This document shows positions 48,269 through 60,945 of a stretch of 64,000 nt of DNA, piece after piece (positions within the stretch are counted from its first letter, which is position 1; each line of letters starts with the position of its first letter). Source of the stretch: Polytrichum commune (taxonomy: Eukaryota; Streptophyta; Polytrichopsida; Polytrichales; Polytrichaceae); contig OX485803.1 of the NCBI GenBank assembly GCA_950295325.1, positions 59,721,554-59,785,553 on the forward strand. Reading direction: 5' to 3'. The notes under the pieces are model-generated. The model had not been told where the DNA came from. It was given only the letters and a program-made list of their open reading frames with translations, and did no database searches. The translations under genes were made by a program, and so were the position numbers.

Positions 48269-51110
48269 GAATTCACTTTGACAAGGTGTCAAATGTAGAA
48301 AACATGCGTTTACCCCAAGAACCAAGGGTAGGGAGAGATGGGTGCCCTCGACAACACTCTGCCCACTAAGATATGTATACCAAAAACCAACACAAAGCTT
48401 AAGTTTACCATCAGCAATTAAAAAGGGATTCCAACGCACCAAAGTATGCCTTCTTGGGCACTTTCATAATCCTCATGTATTCACTTTGCAAGATTTTAGG
48501 GTGTTAATTTTGGATTGGATGTTGGCTACTGCACTCTGTACCTTAGACACCATGAAGCACTATAAGTAGCCTCATTTTTGCAATGGTTCTTGTAGGATGC
48601 AGAAGTTGCCGAACCGGTGCCACGCTTAAGTGTTGTCGAACTATGTGTCCGTAATTGGGACTACATGGTCGACCAAGTGGTCATATACACAATCTCACTA
48701 TGCATATTTCCAGGCTTCTTGTATGAAGATACCGGACACCACAAGCTAGGATCATGGTGTGTCACAAAACCATCCTCATGTTTGGAGCTCTTTGGTATGT
48801 TGTGATGGATTGTTGATGGGATATAGGTACACTATATATTTGTTTAAGTGAGGCATTAAAAATGATATACTATGTTAGTGAGAGTGACCCTCATGACTTA
48901 TCCTATAGCAGCATGTGTCTCATGCCAATATCTCTAGTTGCCTTCGAGTGATTGCAATATCAGGCAAATGGGACAATAACGAATATTATGGGACCACACG
49001 AAATCAAACATATATTGTAGCCTATGTCACCCTTCACCACTAATGTTGACTTATAAGTATAAGTATGTGGGCCTTGTTTCACTGGGGGTCATACGTGTGG
49101 GGGAACCCATACATATTTAGGACTTAAATCGCAACAACACAACAACAACTAATGAGGGCAAGGAGCAAAGAGGGTACGAAAACAAGGATAGTGTAGGGAA
49201 AATTTGGATAGGAACCCATTAAGGTCATGCACGCATCACCAAGGGGGAAGATGAAAACGTTGATTGCTATGTAGGGCCCATAAGTTTGTGATTCTAACCA
49301 GGTGAAAGACCCGAATGAATCTGTTGAGGTTAGATTAGGATGAATCAACAACAATTTGACCTTTAAAGGAGGCATGTTTTACCACACACCCCATAAGAGG
49401 TGTTGGGAAACGGACGCCATGGATGACGACGATGATGATGGGACTTGAAATGGGCAGGTATTCGCTTGTGCTTGTTGCATTATACAACGCGGGCGACTTC
49501 ATCAGCCGCTACTTCACTCTTCTCTACCTCTGGGATTCACGAAAGGGGCTGTTCTTCACATGCCTCTCTCGGGCCCTCTTCATCCCATGCTTCTACTTTG
49601 CTGCTAAGTATGCTACTGCAGGCTGGATGTTTCTCCTGTGCCTCTCTCTTGGCTTCTCCAATGGATACCTCAGCACCTGCATCTTCGTGATCGCGCCGCG
49701 TGGATACAATGTACGTAAAAAAAACTTCCATGCCATCCTCTTGTGTGCCCAATAGCGTTATTTTGTGAAGCCTTGGGTTCAGACTTCCGTTGAGTTGGTT
49801 AAAGCATGAGTTTCAGAACATAATCGTAAAGGTTTGCCAAGTTTTCTTGAGGCTTAAAATGACGTCGTGTTCAATGAGTGGTGTTGGGCTGTTGAAAAAC
49901 CGCGTTCCTAGTTGGTCACACGTGGATGGGTGGGCCGAGCTTGCCTTGCATAGGTCGGTTCATCCGGGATCGAGGGTGATGAACCCCATGGCAAAACCTT
50001 GTTTGAAATCTTAAAGTTTTCTCACACTGTTTGGGATGGCAAGAGGAGTCCAAGATGTTTCACCCGACGTTGCCTCAAATTGCAAAGCTTCGCAAAAAAA
50101 AAAAAAAATCACTAAATAATGGTTTCAAGATTTGTGAGTTGGTTTGAGTAGGTGTATTTGAATGAGGGTAACATTTTTTTTCCATTTGGTGATGATTTGC
50201 GTGGAGGTTCAAGCAAAAAACCAACCCTAATTTAATTTCTTAACTGCTGCCCCTCAAGACCATTATTGACATTCCTATTATAATCTCCTACATAATAGAA
50301 CTTCAATATTTTAAAATTTTGGACTATGAGGAGTCTTCTCTAACCTGCAAATATCTACATGGTTGGATTTGTGTTGGATTTGTGAAGAAAGATTTAGATA
50401 TTTAGCTATGGTTGCTGAAATTAAGGTTACATTTTCTAGGTAGATATGAGGGAAATTGGGCATGGGAAGTTAGGGGTTAATAAAAATTTCTCTCAAAGAA
50501 GGATCAAACCCATTGTTGCCATCCCCCTTTGAAAGTTTACATGCATAAAGTCCTTCGAAGGAGGATGAACTTATCAAATCGTGGTTTGATCCTTCTTTGA
50601 GAAAACTTTGTATTAAGAGCTCGTTGACTCATCGTGTATCGGGGCCTATTTTGAAAGTTGGGTGAAACTTTTGGGACACCGATTTTTAATAGCCCGACGA
50701 CACCACTCTTTACATATGGTAAATTGAGCATGAAGAAAAATTGAATTACTTTGTGTAAATTCTCATTTACTCCGGGTTTGGGACTAAACCCATGGTTTCA
50801 TCTGCTTTACTTCACAAATAACTCTAATGCATTTGAACTTCAGACTAAGGATTTGATCTGACAAACAGAGTTTGTGGGAGCTTCTTGGAGACTTTTAGCT
50901 TACTTTCTTCAAGTTGGATCCCTTCTGGCTGAACATCTTTGTCAATTTTGCTGCACATCTTTGTCCACCAATTTTCTCAGATCTGTTTCGTGCATACTGC
51001 AGAGCCCAGAGAAGTATGCAATTGGAAACATCTTGGTGCTCTCTTTGATTGTTGGCCTTACAGTTGGTGTAACAGCAGGCTGGCTTTGGCTTATAGGAAC
51101 AGGCTGGTAG
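41629..51110 (+). CDS. Equilibrative nucleoside transporter (ENT), tandem copy 2, 9 exons
   Basis: Exons: 41629-41694, 42348-42455, 42665-42820, 43736-43879, 45128-45233, 46055-46224, 48596-48756, 49458-49710, 51003-51110; 423 residues. Exon number and phases (0,0,0,0,1,0,2,0) equal copy 1, so the two arose by tandem duplication. TM1 has the family's normal PWN (FLFPWNAILTIGDYYYAVFP). Other marks: HYHPSRVFTLIYEP, AQGALLGDL, YRLAARQQGSYTVV, FPGFLYEDTGHH, SRALFIPCFYF, APRGYN, SPEKYAIGNILV and C-terminal LIGTGW. The Cys/Trp-rich start (DNFWASVLCCWLLGTAFLF) opens TM1. Introns total about 8 kb, twice those of copy 1. Donor of exon 7 is GTGTGT, weaker than the rest. Expected role is nucleoside/H+ or facilitated transport; substrate preference is unknown. 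Confidence 0.92.
44452..45050. repeat. Imperfect inverted repeat pair in ENT copy 2 intron 4
   Basis: GGGTAGGTCACTTAGTGCAT at about 44,473-44,492, with CGACGTGCGGCA just after, is mirrored by GCCGCACGTGGTG and GAGTGACCTACCCGTGCATG at about 44,986-45,032. The pair could be the ends of a degraded transposon. Confidence 0.5.
45790..46010 (+). repeat. Dispersed repeat family E, partial copy (ENT copy 2 intron 5)
   Basis: CCCACTTCTCCTAAGATAGT and the 3' part AAACACATGTCTCTGTGATG, GACCTAACCACACCCCACTT resemble copies at 33,277 and 33,715. It lies in a different intron from the copies in ENT copy 1, so it was inserted independently. Confidence 0.5.
48224..48263. repeat. (CT)n microsatellite
   Basis: About 20 uninterrupted CT units in intron 6 of ENT copy 2. 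Confidence 0.95.
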
Positions 51111-51910
51111 AACTACCCTCTAAGTTGGGCTTAAGTTGTTAGCGCGATTGTAAAATTAATTAAAAGAATTTGGGGGGGTCCAAATAGTGCAGTACTACAT
51201 TCCAGTGCTAGATTTGCCTCTTTTAGAGTACATAATAGGTAATAAGCAAGAGGTATTAGCAGTATCACAATCTACAGAAATCAACTAGAGTCACATCACA
51301 CTAAGTTGTAACCAAACCAACCAAGATTGTGCTTTCATAGGGAACTCTGATTCTTTAATGGGAGGGATCTCATTATCCCAGATTCAGCAATTCACTTTTG
51401 GAATTCAATTTGTGGATACAGTAGCTCTTGATGTCATTTTTGGCAACAATAAAAGGCAGTACGTCTTTTCTGCACTTTTTGAGCACACTTGGGCTGACCA
51501 TACTCACGCAGGCTGGTTCAGGTATGAGATGCTTTCAAGAATCTTTTGAACCAGAATTTGGTACGACTTTAAGGAGAGTGTGATATGACGTGATGCGAGA
51601 AAAAGAATGCAAGAACAAGTTACAAATCACTCAAAGAAAATCATGCATTGTACATTGTGGTAATTCAAATCCCCCTTTTCGGAGACTCACCGTGTACACC
51701 AGCATAAAGGGAGAAAGCCATGTAATCCTTTGGACTCGGTGGCGTAAGAGGACTAACCAAGTTGAGAACTAAGCTAATAACAGCTGAGGACTAACCAAGA
51801 ATTATAAATCTGGCCACCCTGATACTACAAGCACGTCTTCTTGAGCTGGGTCTAATAATCTTTAGGACAACCTATGCTCACATGGTATTCTACATCCTTC
51901 CTTTGTAAAT
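51111..51910. other. Convergent intergenic region
   Basis: Separates the 3' end of ENT copy 2 (plus) from the 3' end of the SET-like gene (minus). Presumably holds both 3' UTRs; no other feature. Confidence 0.5.
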
Positions 51911-54900
51911 TCACTTCAAAAGAGGAGCGTATTCACTTAGGCAGGGTGCAATGGCACTGTTTGGTAGCTGGCCGATAAGCTCCTCCACCGCCATCAAACT
52001 CTTCCTCAGAATATCTTTCTCAATAGAAAGCAGCTTTTCTGCTACTTTTTTTCTTGCATTTCTCTTTGCATCATCAATCTGCAGAGAGTAAATTGTTCTC
52101 AGGTGGACGAACATCCATACTGATAACTGCATCTTAACTATCTATCCATGCTGATACAGAAGAACTGTATGCCACTATGCCAAAAAGCTGCACCCTGAAG
52201 GTTTAGCCTCACATTCAACACAAAAATACAGCAATATACTTGTCCATTAGTGGCATTGGCATTTTTTTTGGAGCGAGGTGTTGTCACCATTACCATTAAC
52301 TATATTCCATATCTAAGAGACGCCTCCCTAGCAACCCATTTTGGAAACCACCATGAATTTTTTTGAAACAACAGGCCCCTCATCACTGTAGTTTCAAGAT
52401 ATAGACTAACTTGCAGTAAGTTTTAATATGTTTCACACAAAATACTTAACATGCTGAATTTCCTGTGATAAGACAAGAGTAATGACTTCCATTAGGGCAA
52501 GAAATCCATTTCTCGAATGCATGCTCTTGGATCAGAAACAATCTCATCTACACCCACGATTATTGGAGATTTTTGATAAAACCAATGCACCTACTTACCT
52601 CGATGGTGCTGGATGACTTGTAGCCTGCCAACCGTTTCTTAAGATGATCTGACAATTGGTCTAATACAGCTCTTTCATTGCAAGGGCTCACCTGCAATAA
52701 AATCACAGCAAAATAAGCTCTTGCTTTGTTGAATATAAACGCAGTGCATCCTATTTGTAATTGGAAATAAAAACAACCACAGTAAAGGATGCATCCATGG
52801 AAGTTTAAGATATAGCCTTCATCCGCACCCAGTTTGCAAACCAAGAGATGTCTCACTTACAGGGCAAACAGGTCCCTGTGCAAATATGACAGACTCCATC
52901 TCTGCAGGGTCTGACAAATTCGCAAGTCGCAGATATGGGAGCATGTCCAACACAGCCTCCATTTCTTTACCCCTATAAATCTGGACATCCATCACCAATG
53001 CCGTTACAAACTGTGTGCATGGCTTACAAATCGAAATATTGAAGAACCTCTTCAGTAACACCTCCAAACAGGAATTGCTTGGGTTACCAACTTGGTGACA
53101 TGCTTTTAATCCTTATATATTGGCTCAACCTGCCACCCCCAAAATGGCCTGAAACTCCACATCCTTTCTTCCATCCTTTTTTCTGTAGCCAAGGGCAAAG
53201 AAGGTAGAAACTCCCGCTTTAACCAGGACTGCAATAGTCGTCCTCTGGAAGCAGGCAATGATAAGACAGGTTTCCCCAATGTAAAACTCTCCTGATAATA
53301 TTTCATCCCTTATTGAAAAGTAATATGAATCTCAGTGCATATTAGTCCCCAAATGTAACGAAATACTCACTTGGAATGTCTGCACAGTTAAGCGATTGTT
53401 CTTCTGTACTATGCTCCTCTTCTGCTGGTAGAGAGGATCTTCCGTCTCCAACGATGCCTACGTACCAAACACACTGGTCATGTTCAAGAAAATCCAGGAC
53501 CTGACAACAAAACATCCTACCTTCATCTGAGAGAATAATTAGGTGCTTTCTGAGAAAATTCGGATGATTACCTCAAGTGCAATGCGATCATATGGATTAT
53601 CTTCATCTACAAAACCATAATTGAGCAGCAACCTTGAATTCGGCTGCGGGCCACACCTGTTGACCCCTCCCAGAGTGAACATAAGATTTGCACAGAATGG
53701 ATAGAACTTGTACTTATATTTCTTGTTCTCACCACAATCTAGAATCACAATCTGAAATGGTCAGGCCGGTGCCATAGTACAATGAGATTACTGACAGAAA
53801 GGCATCACAAGTATACCAGACGGAGATAGGATCGCCAGCCTTGTAAGCACGATCCACTTCTAGCTGTACAAAATCTCCAGAAGCCTTCAGCATTGCTTTG
53901 CAGTTGCTCTTGTAGGCCAAGAGGGGAGGCCCTAATGGTACTAAAGCAAACCGTCTTGCTAGGCTCACTCCCTGTTTAGAAGTAGGACCACAAACTGTTA
54001 CCGAAAGCACTTGTACTGTTTGAGGATATCCAGCAGACACTTCGAGATAAAGATCTATGCAGAAATCCACTGCAACAAGCCAGGTGAAGATTCCAACGAG
54101 CACAACTTCACCACTCAGTGATCAATTGATTTGACTTGCAGAGGCTTTCGAGACTCTGCCATGCAGATTCTCGTAGTGCAGGAATTCAGTGAAACGCTTA
54201 GGAAACTTACAACTCAGTGCACTTTCTTGACTGAACATACCTGGAGATGGACAACGCAGGACTGCACAGCAACAAAAGCTTGCTTGAAGATATCAAATGA
54301 GAAGGCCTCTGTTGGTAAGTCAAAAGGATATTGCTGTTTACAAAATCCACATCACAAGAGGTTGATCAGGTGGACTAATGAAAAGTGACACAAACGTCAC
54401 TAAGACCTTGCAAAAATGGATTTTTTAAATTAAAAAAATTAAGTCTGGCAAAAATTCCGATTGTTCTCAAGGAAAATAATACCTTGAATAAAGAGCCTGC
54501 CATGAACCAGACTGTGTCAAGTTCTTCGTATTCTCTTTTGATACCCGCCAATCTCTCTAGTATTATATCCTGTGTCAAACAAATTCAAGAGTTGAAGCCC
54601 AGTACTTAGAATAAAACATTAAGCAAGTCTGCATGGAATGAATTAAACCTATCCTCAAACACCTTGTAAGCAATACTTCGTAAGACGAAGGCGCCTAGAA
54701 TATCAACAGACGTAAATGCCCACATGTTTCCTTGCAATTTTTGATTCACTATTTGGGAATTGACGAGAACGTCGTGAATGACTATGGATCCACACGATTA
54801 GAATGTAAGTACTCGACAGGAGACCTTGTCGATAAACCAGCACTTAGGGCTAAACCTTATACCCTCATAGGACTTCCAACGAAATATTCATCTAGCTCCT

Positions 54901-56074
54901 CTTGAGACCACAGCAGAGGTGACTCCACCGCGAGCTGTCCCCTTCCTCGTTGCCTGTCAAGCTCACGAATGTATGGGTACCAATACGAATTTTTCCCTTG
55001 TTTTTTCTCGTACATAAGATATAGAGCTAGACATGCAAGTTCTGACAGCTTGTTTGTTGTCAACAGCTCAGCTGCAAGTATAAATAAATACCGGAGGTGC
55101 CAATTAGCAATGAGGATGTAAGAAAGAAAAGTGCACCATATGCAACAGGAGAAATCCAAGCCCATATACATACTGCTGTACAGAAATAAAACAACACACA
55201 TCTGTGGAGGCTTACTCACCAACGTCGTTCCTAACATACAAACTGCTTAGACATGCAGAATTCTTCGCACATTTTCTCACAAATTCTCAGATTCACGGTT
55301 TCCAAGATTGATAGCTTTGTGAAGTAAATTAGCTCACATGCAATCACTTGGACTCCTAAATGTACAATTTTTCTCAGCCACGAGATCTATGAAGAAGCAC
55401 AAGGCTCACACGTTGATGGAATTTGACAAGCATACCTATGGTTTCGTCTCCCAGGACCTTCTCCAAGGTCACTACCAGAGTTTTAGGAACAGCTAATGCC
55501 ACTTGTCCAGGCTGCCACACATTTGCCATCATTCAGTCACAAATTCACCAAATGGTGACTTCCAATTGGATTAGAAAAAACATAAAGAATTAACCAATTC
55601 ATCTCGGTGTGCAGAAAACACAGTAGATAATTGCAATTTCAAATACCTCAAAATTCACGCCCATACCTCCAAGTCTTGGCTAGCTACAATGTGATGTATA
55701 GGCCTTCCCTTACGATCCTCCCAAGGCTGGTGATCCGCTAGCGCCACTTTACACTCCGGCATGCCTTGCTCCTGCATCCATTGGTTCAAGTCAATGCTCT
55801 TCTCGTGCTCTTGCTTCTTCTTTTGAGCCACATTTTGCTCATCCTGCTGAACCACTCCCGTACTAAGGGAGCTCCGAACACCACCACCATTGCCTCTTCG
55901 CTTGCTGGATGCCGCAGTTGGAATTTGCAACCCCTGCGGATGAAAATTCGCACTGGAACCTAGAGGAATGAAAGTGTTACCATGGCTATGGCTATTTCCC
56001 CTGTTCCCTCTCAACAATCCTCCACAATGCACCGCAGCGCTGCTGTAGCTGATGCTCGCTACAGAGGCTGGCAT
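51911..56074 (-). CDS. Plastid SET-domain / Rubisco LSMT-like protein (At5g14260 type), 11 exons
   Basis: Exons: 56074-55667, 55511-55436, 55071-54863, 54569-54483, 54333-54241, 53971-53817, 53656-53572, 53457-53371, 52980-52861, 52691-52599, 52078-51911; 526 residues. It resembles Arabidopsis At5g14260, a SET protein of the Rubisco large-subunit methyltransferase group. Residues 1 to about 80 are rich in Ser, Ala and basic residues with few acids, a likely plastid transit peptide. The SET region covers LNQWMQEQGMPECKVALADH, PGQVALAVPKTLVV, LLTTNKLSELACLALYLMYE, PLLWSQEELDEY, ELDTVWFMAGSLF, ARRFALVPLGPPLLAY and LLLNYGFVDEDNPYD. The substrate-binding domain follows (LPYLRLANLSDPAEM, CNERAVLDQL, IAPCLSEYAPLLK). 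The NHS cofactor motif of active LSMTs is not present where expected. The ATG at 56,074 is used because the longer frame begins with GTG. The gene is convergent with ENT copy 2. Confidence 0.92.
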
Positions 56075-56520
56075 TGTAGCCAAAAACCTCACTAAACCCC
56101 TCCAGATTCAACAAAACACCGAAACAAAGAAGAATCCCTGATTTCTCTTCACTCCGGAGACCTTTCCGCAATCTTCTCTTTCCTGCCACTAAGCTCGAAT
56201 GGTCAGAAGCTAAGCTCCCGACTGTTCTGGAAGGCTGAGAGACTTGATGTAATCTCCTTTCGTAAGAGATTTCGGAGCCTCCGCAGAAACGAATTCCCTA
56301 ACTTAAATTTCGTGATGTACCCAATTCTTCCGATTTTGTGCTTGCGTCAGAAGAATTTGGCCTGCGGGAGGCAAGAGATTGGAGAAGCAGAAGGAGACCG
56401 GAGAGGCACAACGCTATCCGCTTCCGAGCTCCCCCTTTCGCTGTTGACAGATGATACTTGAACGAGGAGTCTCATCCATCCCATGTTCATCCATCTGCCC
56501 AATTCTTCCTCAACTTATTT
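56075..56520 (-). other. 5' leader and promoter region of the SET-like gene
   Basis: Sequence upstream of the ATG, CT-rich on the coding strand, without a competing ORF. No TATA box assigned. Confidence 0.4.
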
Positions 56521-57668
56521 ATGGGTTTGAAATGTTATTTTAAAGTGCTATGTGATATTGATGATCAACGTATTACTAAGTATGTTTGGTTCCAAAAGCA
56601 CTCAAGCTGTGTATCTAAATTCTAATAACATCAAGGTATTTAAAATATGTTGAAAGTGCATTCAAAGGATGAATTGAATTTGAGTAGGGTGAATTTTGAC
56701 ATGATTAGGTGAGAGTGATGTTTTGTAGTTCTAATACATGTTTATGTGTAGGGAGAGGCCAAGATTCGGACCACTTGATGAACGCTTAGAGGTTAACACC
56801 TAAAATTAGAGGGGTTAGAGCCTCAATCAAAGATGGCATATAAAAGTATGGTATGACGACCTAATTTGGAGTTCACATACAAAAGGAATATATAAAGAGT
56901 AATTTTTGGACCAAATTTATATGGTTGGAATCAAATGAACACGTAACAAATTTACATAATTGGTCTAAAAGAACAATCTTCCAAAAATGACAATAAATTC
57001 ATATGTGATCAAAATCATTTGAGATGTGTTCTTATTGGTTAAAACTGTGATAGGGGGGGAACAAGAATAAGAAGATTGAACTCAAGAATCTTGTTAGATT
57101 CTTTATAATTAGAAAATTAGTTAAAATATGTTGTTCGAGCATTTCAAAGGCCACATAAAATCACCTAAAGTACATCATCAAATCAATTAGAGATTGGGTC
57201 TGAGATGGCCCTAAACTACCGGATGATAGTGGAGAGGTACCCAAACCGAACACAGTGGTTGGCAGTTCGATTCATGGCCATGAAATTGTCTCTATACTTG
57301 ATGGAAAACTAGCCAGGTGATCAAGTGCCTCTTGTGTTCCCAAAAAAACCTAAAAATATATATAAACAAAAAAAACAACAACAATGAGAGATTTCACACC
57401 CTTTCTTAACCTTTCATTCCCCATGAACTTCAATATTTTAGACCACTCTTTGATGTTGAGGCATTTGAACCCATCACCACCAACATTGCTTGTAGATCCG
57501 CCACTTGGATGTGGGAGTGAACTCTAGAGCGAAGGCAAGGGAACAAGACTCTCTCCATTTTTCACAAAATCTTAGAATTCGAGCAATTGCAAAATCAAAT
57601 TTTCATTTGAGGACAACTAACTTATGTAGTGGAAATATTGCTTTCATAGTGTGTGTTTGTGTGTGTTT

Positions 57669-57689
57669 TTTTTTTTGGGGGGGGGGGGT
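57669..57689. repeat. T-run followed by G-run
   Basis: A T homopolymer of about 10 is followed directly by a G homopolymer of about 11; next to a GTGTGTTTGTGTGTG tract. Confidence 0.9.
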
Positions 57690-59754
57690 GTGACAAGATG
57701 GACGAGCATTGTACTTGAGATGGGCAATGTTTAAGAATATTGAAATACATATTGCATGCGATACTTTGATTTTTGAACTATGGGATTCATATGTTTATTC
57801 TAGAGGGGGTCAAAGTTCATTGATTGGGTGATGAGCGTCTCACATTGGATTTGAATGCTATCTTTGGGGCATATTTGATTTGGGGAACTGCCCAAGCTGC
57901 TATAGATGGTCAATGTTTACAAAGGGTAAGGACCTGAGCAATGCTTCCATGTGCAAGCTTTAATTGCAGTTGAAGCACTTTCCTCCTTCAAATCAAAGGA
58001 CCACATCAAGCCCAAGTGGCGTGCTCTTAGAGTAGAAGTATTGTAGCATGCCACCTCATGGCATCCTCCCCTTCCCCCCACTTTTCCCCTTCCGCATGGA
58101 GATTCTGATATATGTGAAGAATAGTCGCGTGCAAGTCTTGTGAGGATTTGCTTTGATTTGAAGGAGAACGGTGCTTCGAAGTATGGCGGAGGCTTGTAGG
58201 AGGTCATCCAAACTTGAGCAAGGAGGCAACCTTTCTTGTCCGTGAGTACATGTACTTGCCCATAAGAGGTGGTTTCAACCAAGTCCATGGGAACGACCTT
58301 GAGATGGTCAAATAAATGCTCCTAAGAACTAGGAAAACATTATCTACTTCGGCCATGTAGGATTCCAAGTGGACTCATCATCCACAAAGAATGTATGGGC
58401 CCTTCCAAACCGAAGTGTAAACCCAACTTGGACCAAACGATATCAGTCAATCACAACTTTAAGAAAGCAAGGGGTGGGTCCCTTGCTCCGGTCTTTGTGT
58501 AAACCACCATTAAGTATCATCCACCTAGTAGTTTGGGCAACACTCCAAACCAAACATGTTCCACATATAGCACTCATTTTTAATATGTCACCCATCATCT
58601 GATCAATGAGCATTGACCCTCTCTAAAACGCATGTTTCAACTCCAAATTTAAAAACCCAAACTCACAAAAGTATGTTATCTAACGTTGTACACGTATTTC
58701 TAATCTTTTCCATATCCTTCATCCATTCCATCATCCAAATTTGAGCAGATAAACTTGAATTGTCCGAGCTTGAACGAAACCATGGGCTTTCTTCACGAAT
58801 AGACACTAGAAACAACCATGCTCAAAACGCATATTATTACTAAATCTCAACATTCTCAAGCCTAAAGAATTCCTCTTGTTACACTTTTTTTCCTCAATTT
58901 CTTGATGTATATAAGTGAACATGCATCGTCAAATTAAGAGGTTTGAGTTATTGACTTCACATTTCCAACTACATATGTCACCATCATCAAATGAGAAAAT
59001 AAGTAATTTCCACAAAACTTTGTAACATTTGACTTTTTGAGTGAATTTGCGTAAATGAATAGATTTTTTGTTAGTAATCATTTTTTATTGGAGTTTGTTG
59101 GTCCTATCTTGCTCAAGAGTCCCCTTGATACAAGTTAGGGTTTATTGCCTACCTTGTGATAGCTGGCTCCTTGTCTGTATAGCAATATGTGGAAGGAGGA
59201 GGGATATTTGTTTGTTATCAAGTTTCCGTTTGTTGAGAACCAAGTATGTGAGATATTTGATGTGTGTTTGATGTATGACTTTCAATTGATCTAAGTTAAC
59301 CCTTCAACAACAAACAATCTCATATTAGCAAAAGATGAGCATTAGCATCTTTACTGACATGAATTGGAGCCCATTGGTCCTATCCTGCCCAAGGCCCCCC
59401 TTGATCCAAGTTAGGGTTTATTGCCTACCTTGCAATTCCTTGTATAGTGACGAAGTATTGATATATTCCCCTAGATGGAAAGGAGGATAGGTAATTGTTT
59501 CTTATCAATTCTTTGTTTGTTGAAAACCAAGTATTTGAGATGTATGATGGCTAGTTCATGTCTGACTTTCATTGACTTTATGATTTAGCGTTAAATTACC
59601 AATGACAAGGATTGAATCAATGTATGCTAATTCTTAAGCAACAAGCAATATCAAGTTAGCTAAAGGTGCAGTAAACATCTATTCTAAAAACATTGATTTT
59701 ATCCCAACGTCAACACAACATTTGAGTTCCATGTCTTTATGTGTCCTTGGACCT

Positions 59755-59794
59755 TCTTTCTTTTTCTTTTTCTTTTTCTTTTTCTTTTTCTTTG
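59755..59794. repeat. (TTTTTC)n hexanucleotide microsatellite
   Basis: Six to seven uninterrupted TTTTTC units. Confidence 0.95.
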
Positions 59795-60109
59795 TCCTTT
59801 TGGAACAAAGGAGGCACTTGACCACCTAGGTAGTTTTCTGTCAAGTAGAGAGATGATTTCATGACTAGGAATTGAACCACCATCCACTCCGTTCAGTTTG
59901 GGTACCTTTCCACTATCATCCAGTAATTTAGGGTCATCTCCGACCAGTATCCTTGGACAAAATGTAAACATATTGAGAGAACAAGATGTGTCTAGGGCAT
60001 CGGGGAGAATGGAAAAACAATAGAAAGAATGTCTATGGCACATTTACATTTACATTGGAATATAGGCAAAATGAGTCATGGATACATTATTAGGTACAAA
60101 TATTTGGGA

Positions 60110-60341
60110 CAACACTAAATACCTATTGTATTTAGTGTCCCTTATTATTTTGAATTACGCAATACTATCACTATTTTCTGTATATCTCTTTTTCTTTTTT
60201 CTTTTTGCCTACTCAAATTGGTTGTTTGGACATTATACAACATTAACATCTTTACTTCGTTACCAATCACATCAATAGTAAAATGATATAACATTGTGTA
60301 ACTCAAATAGGAAGCAATACTAAATACACCATTTAGTGTAG
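60110..60341 (+). mobile_element. MITE family B-like, copy 3
   Basis: Left CAACACTAAATACCTATTGT with ATTTAGTGTCCC and GAATTACGCAATAC; right GTGTAACTCAAATAGGAAGC with CACCATTTAGTGTAG. Overall 232 bp with ~50-bp imperfect inverted ends. Confidence 0.7.
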
Positions 60342-60524
60342 TAATGTACGTTGAAGTTTGCCTTTATTTTGACAATACTTATATTGAATATGCTTGTGAC
60401 CTCCAAAAGCATACTTGGTGGGTAAAGACTCTCATAGGAGTCTACTATACATATGCAAGCATTTGATGGGAAAGTGGTGCCACACTAAGGTGGATGGGTC
60501 TTAAATTGGTGATATTTTTACTAG

Positions 60525-60945
60525 TCCATTTCTTTTAGGATATGAAAACATGTAATTAGTACAAGATGGTTAGCAAATTCAAATCAAGACTGTAGATACC
60601 GTCCTCATTATTTTTGGAGCTCATATGAATATCTGATTACTACCAAAATGAAGATACTTGGGTTCATTAAATGGTCATGTAAGTCCCCCCTCCCCCCTTT
60701 TAAGTTGATTGTCGAGCCTAGAATAGTTATCATGTTTTGAACATGCATTCCAATATTTTTTCCTTTTTGGTGCAAATTAATTTTAGTTCATTGCTAGACA
60801 ATGACCCGGGAGACCATTCCAATGTTTTTAAACACATTTTTGTGGTATATGTTCTTGCAGCCACACCAAACTGCATACCACTTCAATATGGTGTTCAAAT
60901 ATGAGAAATAACCAAATGAGAGTTGCCTACCTTAGTACCACTTCA
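60525..60945 (+). repeat. Dispersed repeat family E, copy 3
   Basis: Same word order as 33,277-33,612 (TTTTAGGATATGAAAACATG, GTTAGCAAATTCAAATCAAG, CTGTAGATACCGTCCTCATT, AAATGGTCATGTAAG, GCCACACCAAAC), with an insertion in the middle. Confidence 0.7.

Larger units (their letters stand above)
56521..60109. other. Gene-free stretch, 3.6 kb
   Basis: A 123-codon frame on the minus strand (57,917-58,288) and a 77-codon frame (58,369-58,602) have no recognisable domain; I do not call them genes. Two related segments at about 59,095-59,250 and 59,370-59,540 share TTGGTCCTATC(T/C)TGC, AGTTAGGGTTTATTGCCTAC and GAGAACCAAGTAT / GAAAACCAAGTAT, an old direct duplication. Confidence 0.5.

Noticed and set aside
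53106-53306. 66-codon ORF within the SET-like gene
   Set aside because: Lies inside intron 8 between two well-supported exons; the family has no matching segment.
56075-56092. Six-codon upstream extension of the SET-like frame
   Set aside because: It begins with GTG, so the ATG at 56,074 was used.
57917-58288. 123-codon ORF on the minus strand
   Set aside because: No recognisable domain, no paralogue in the window and no splice context; could be a transposon fragment, but this is unsupported.
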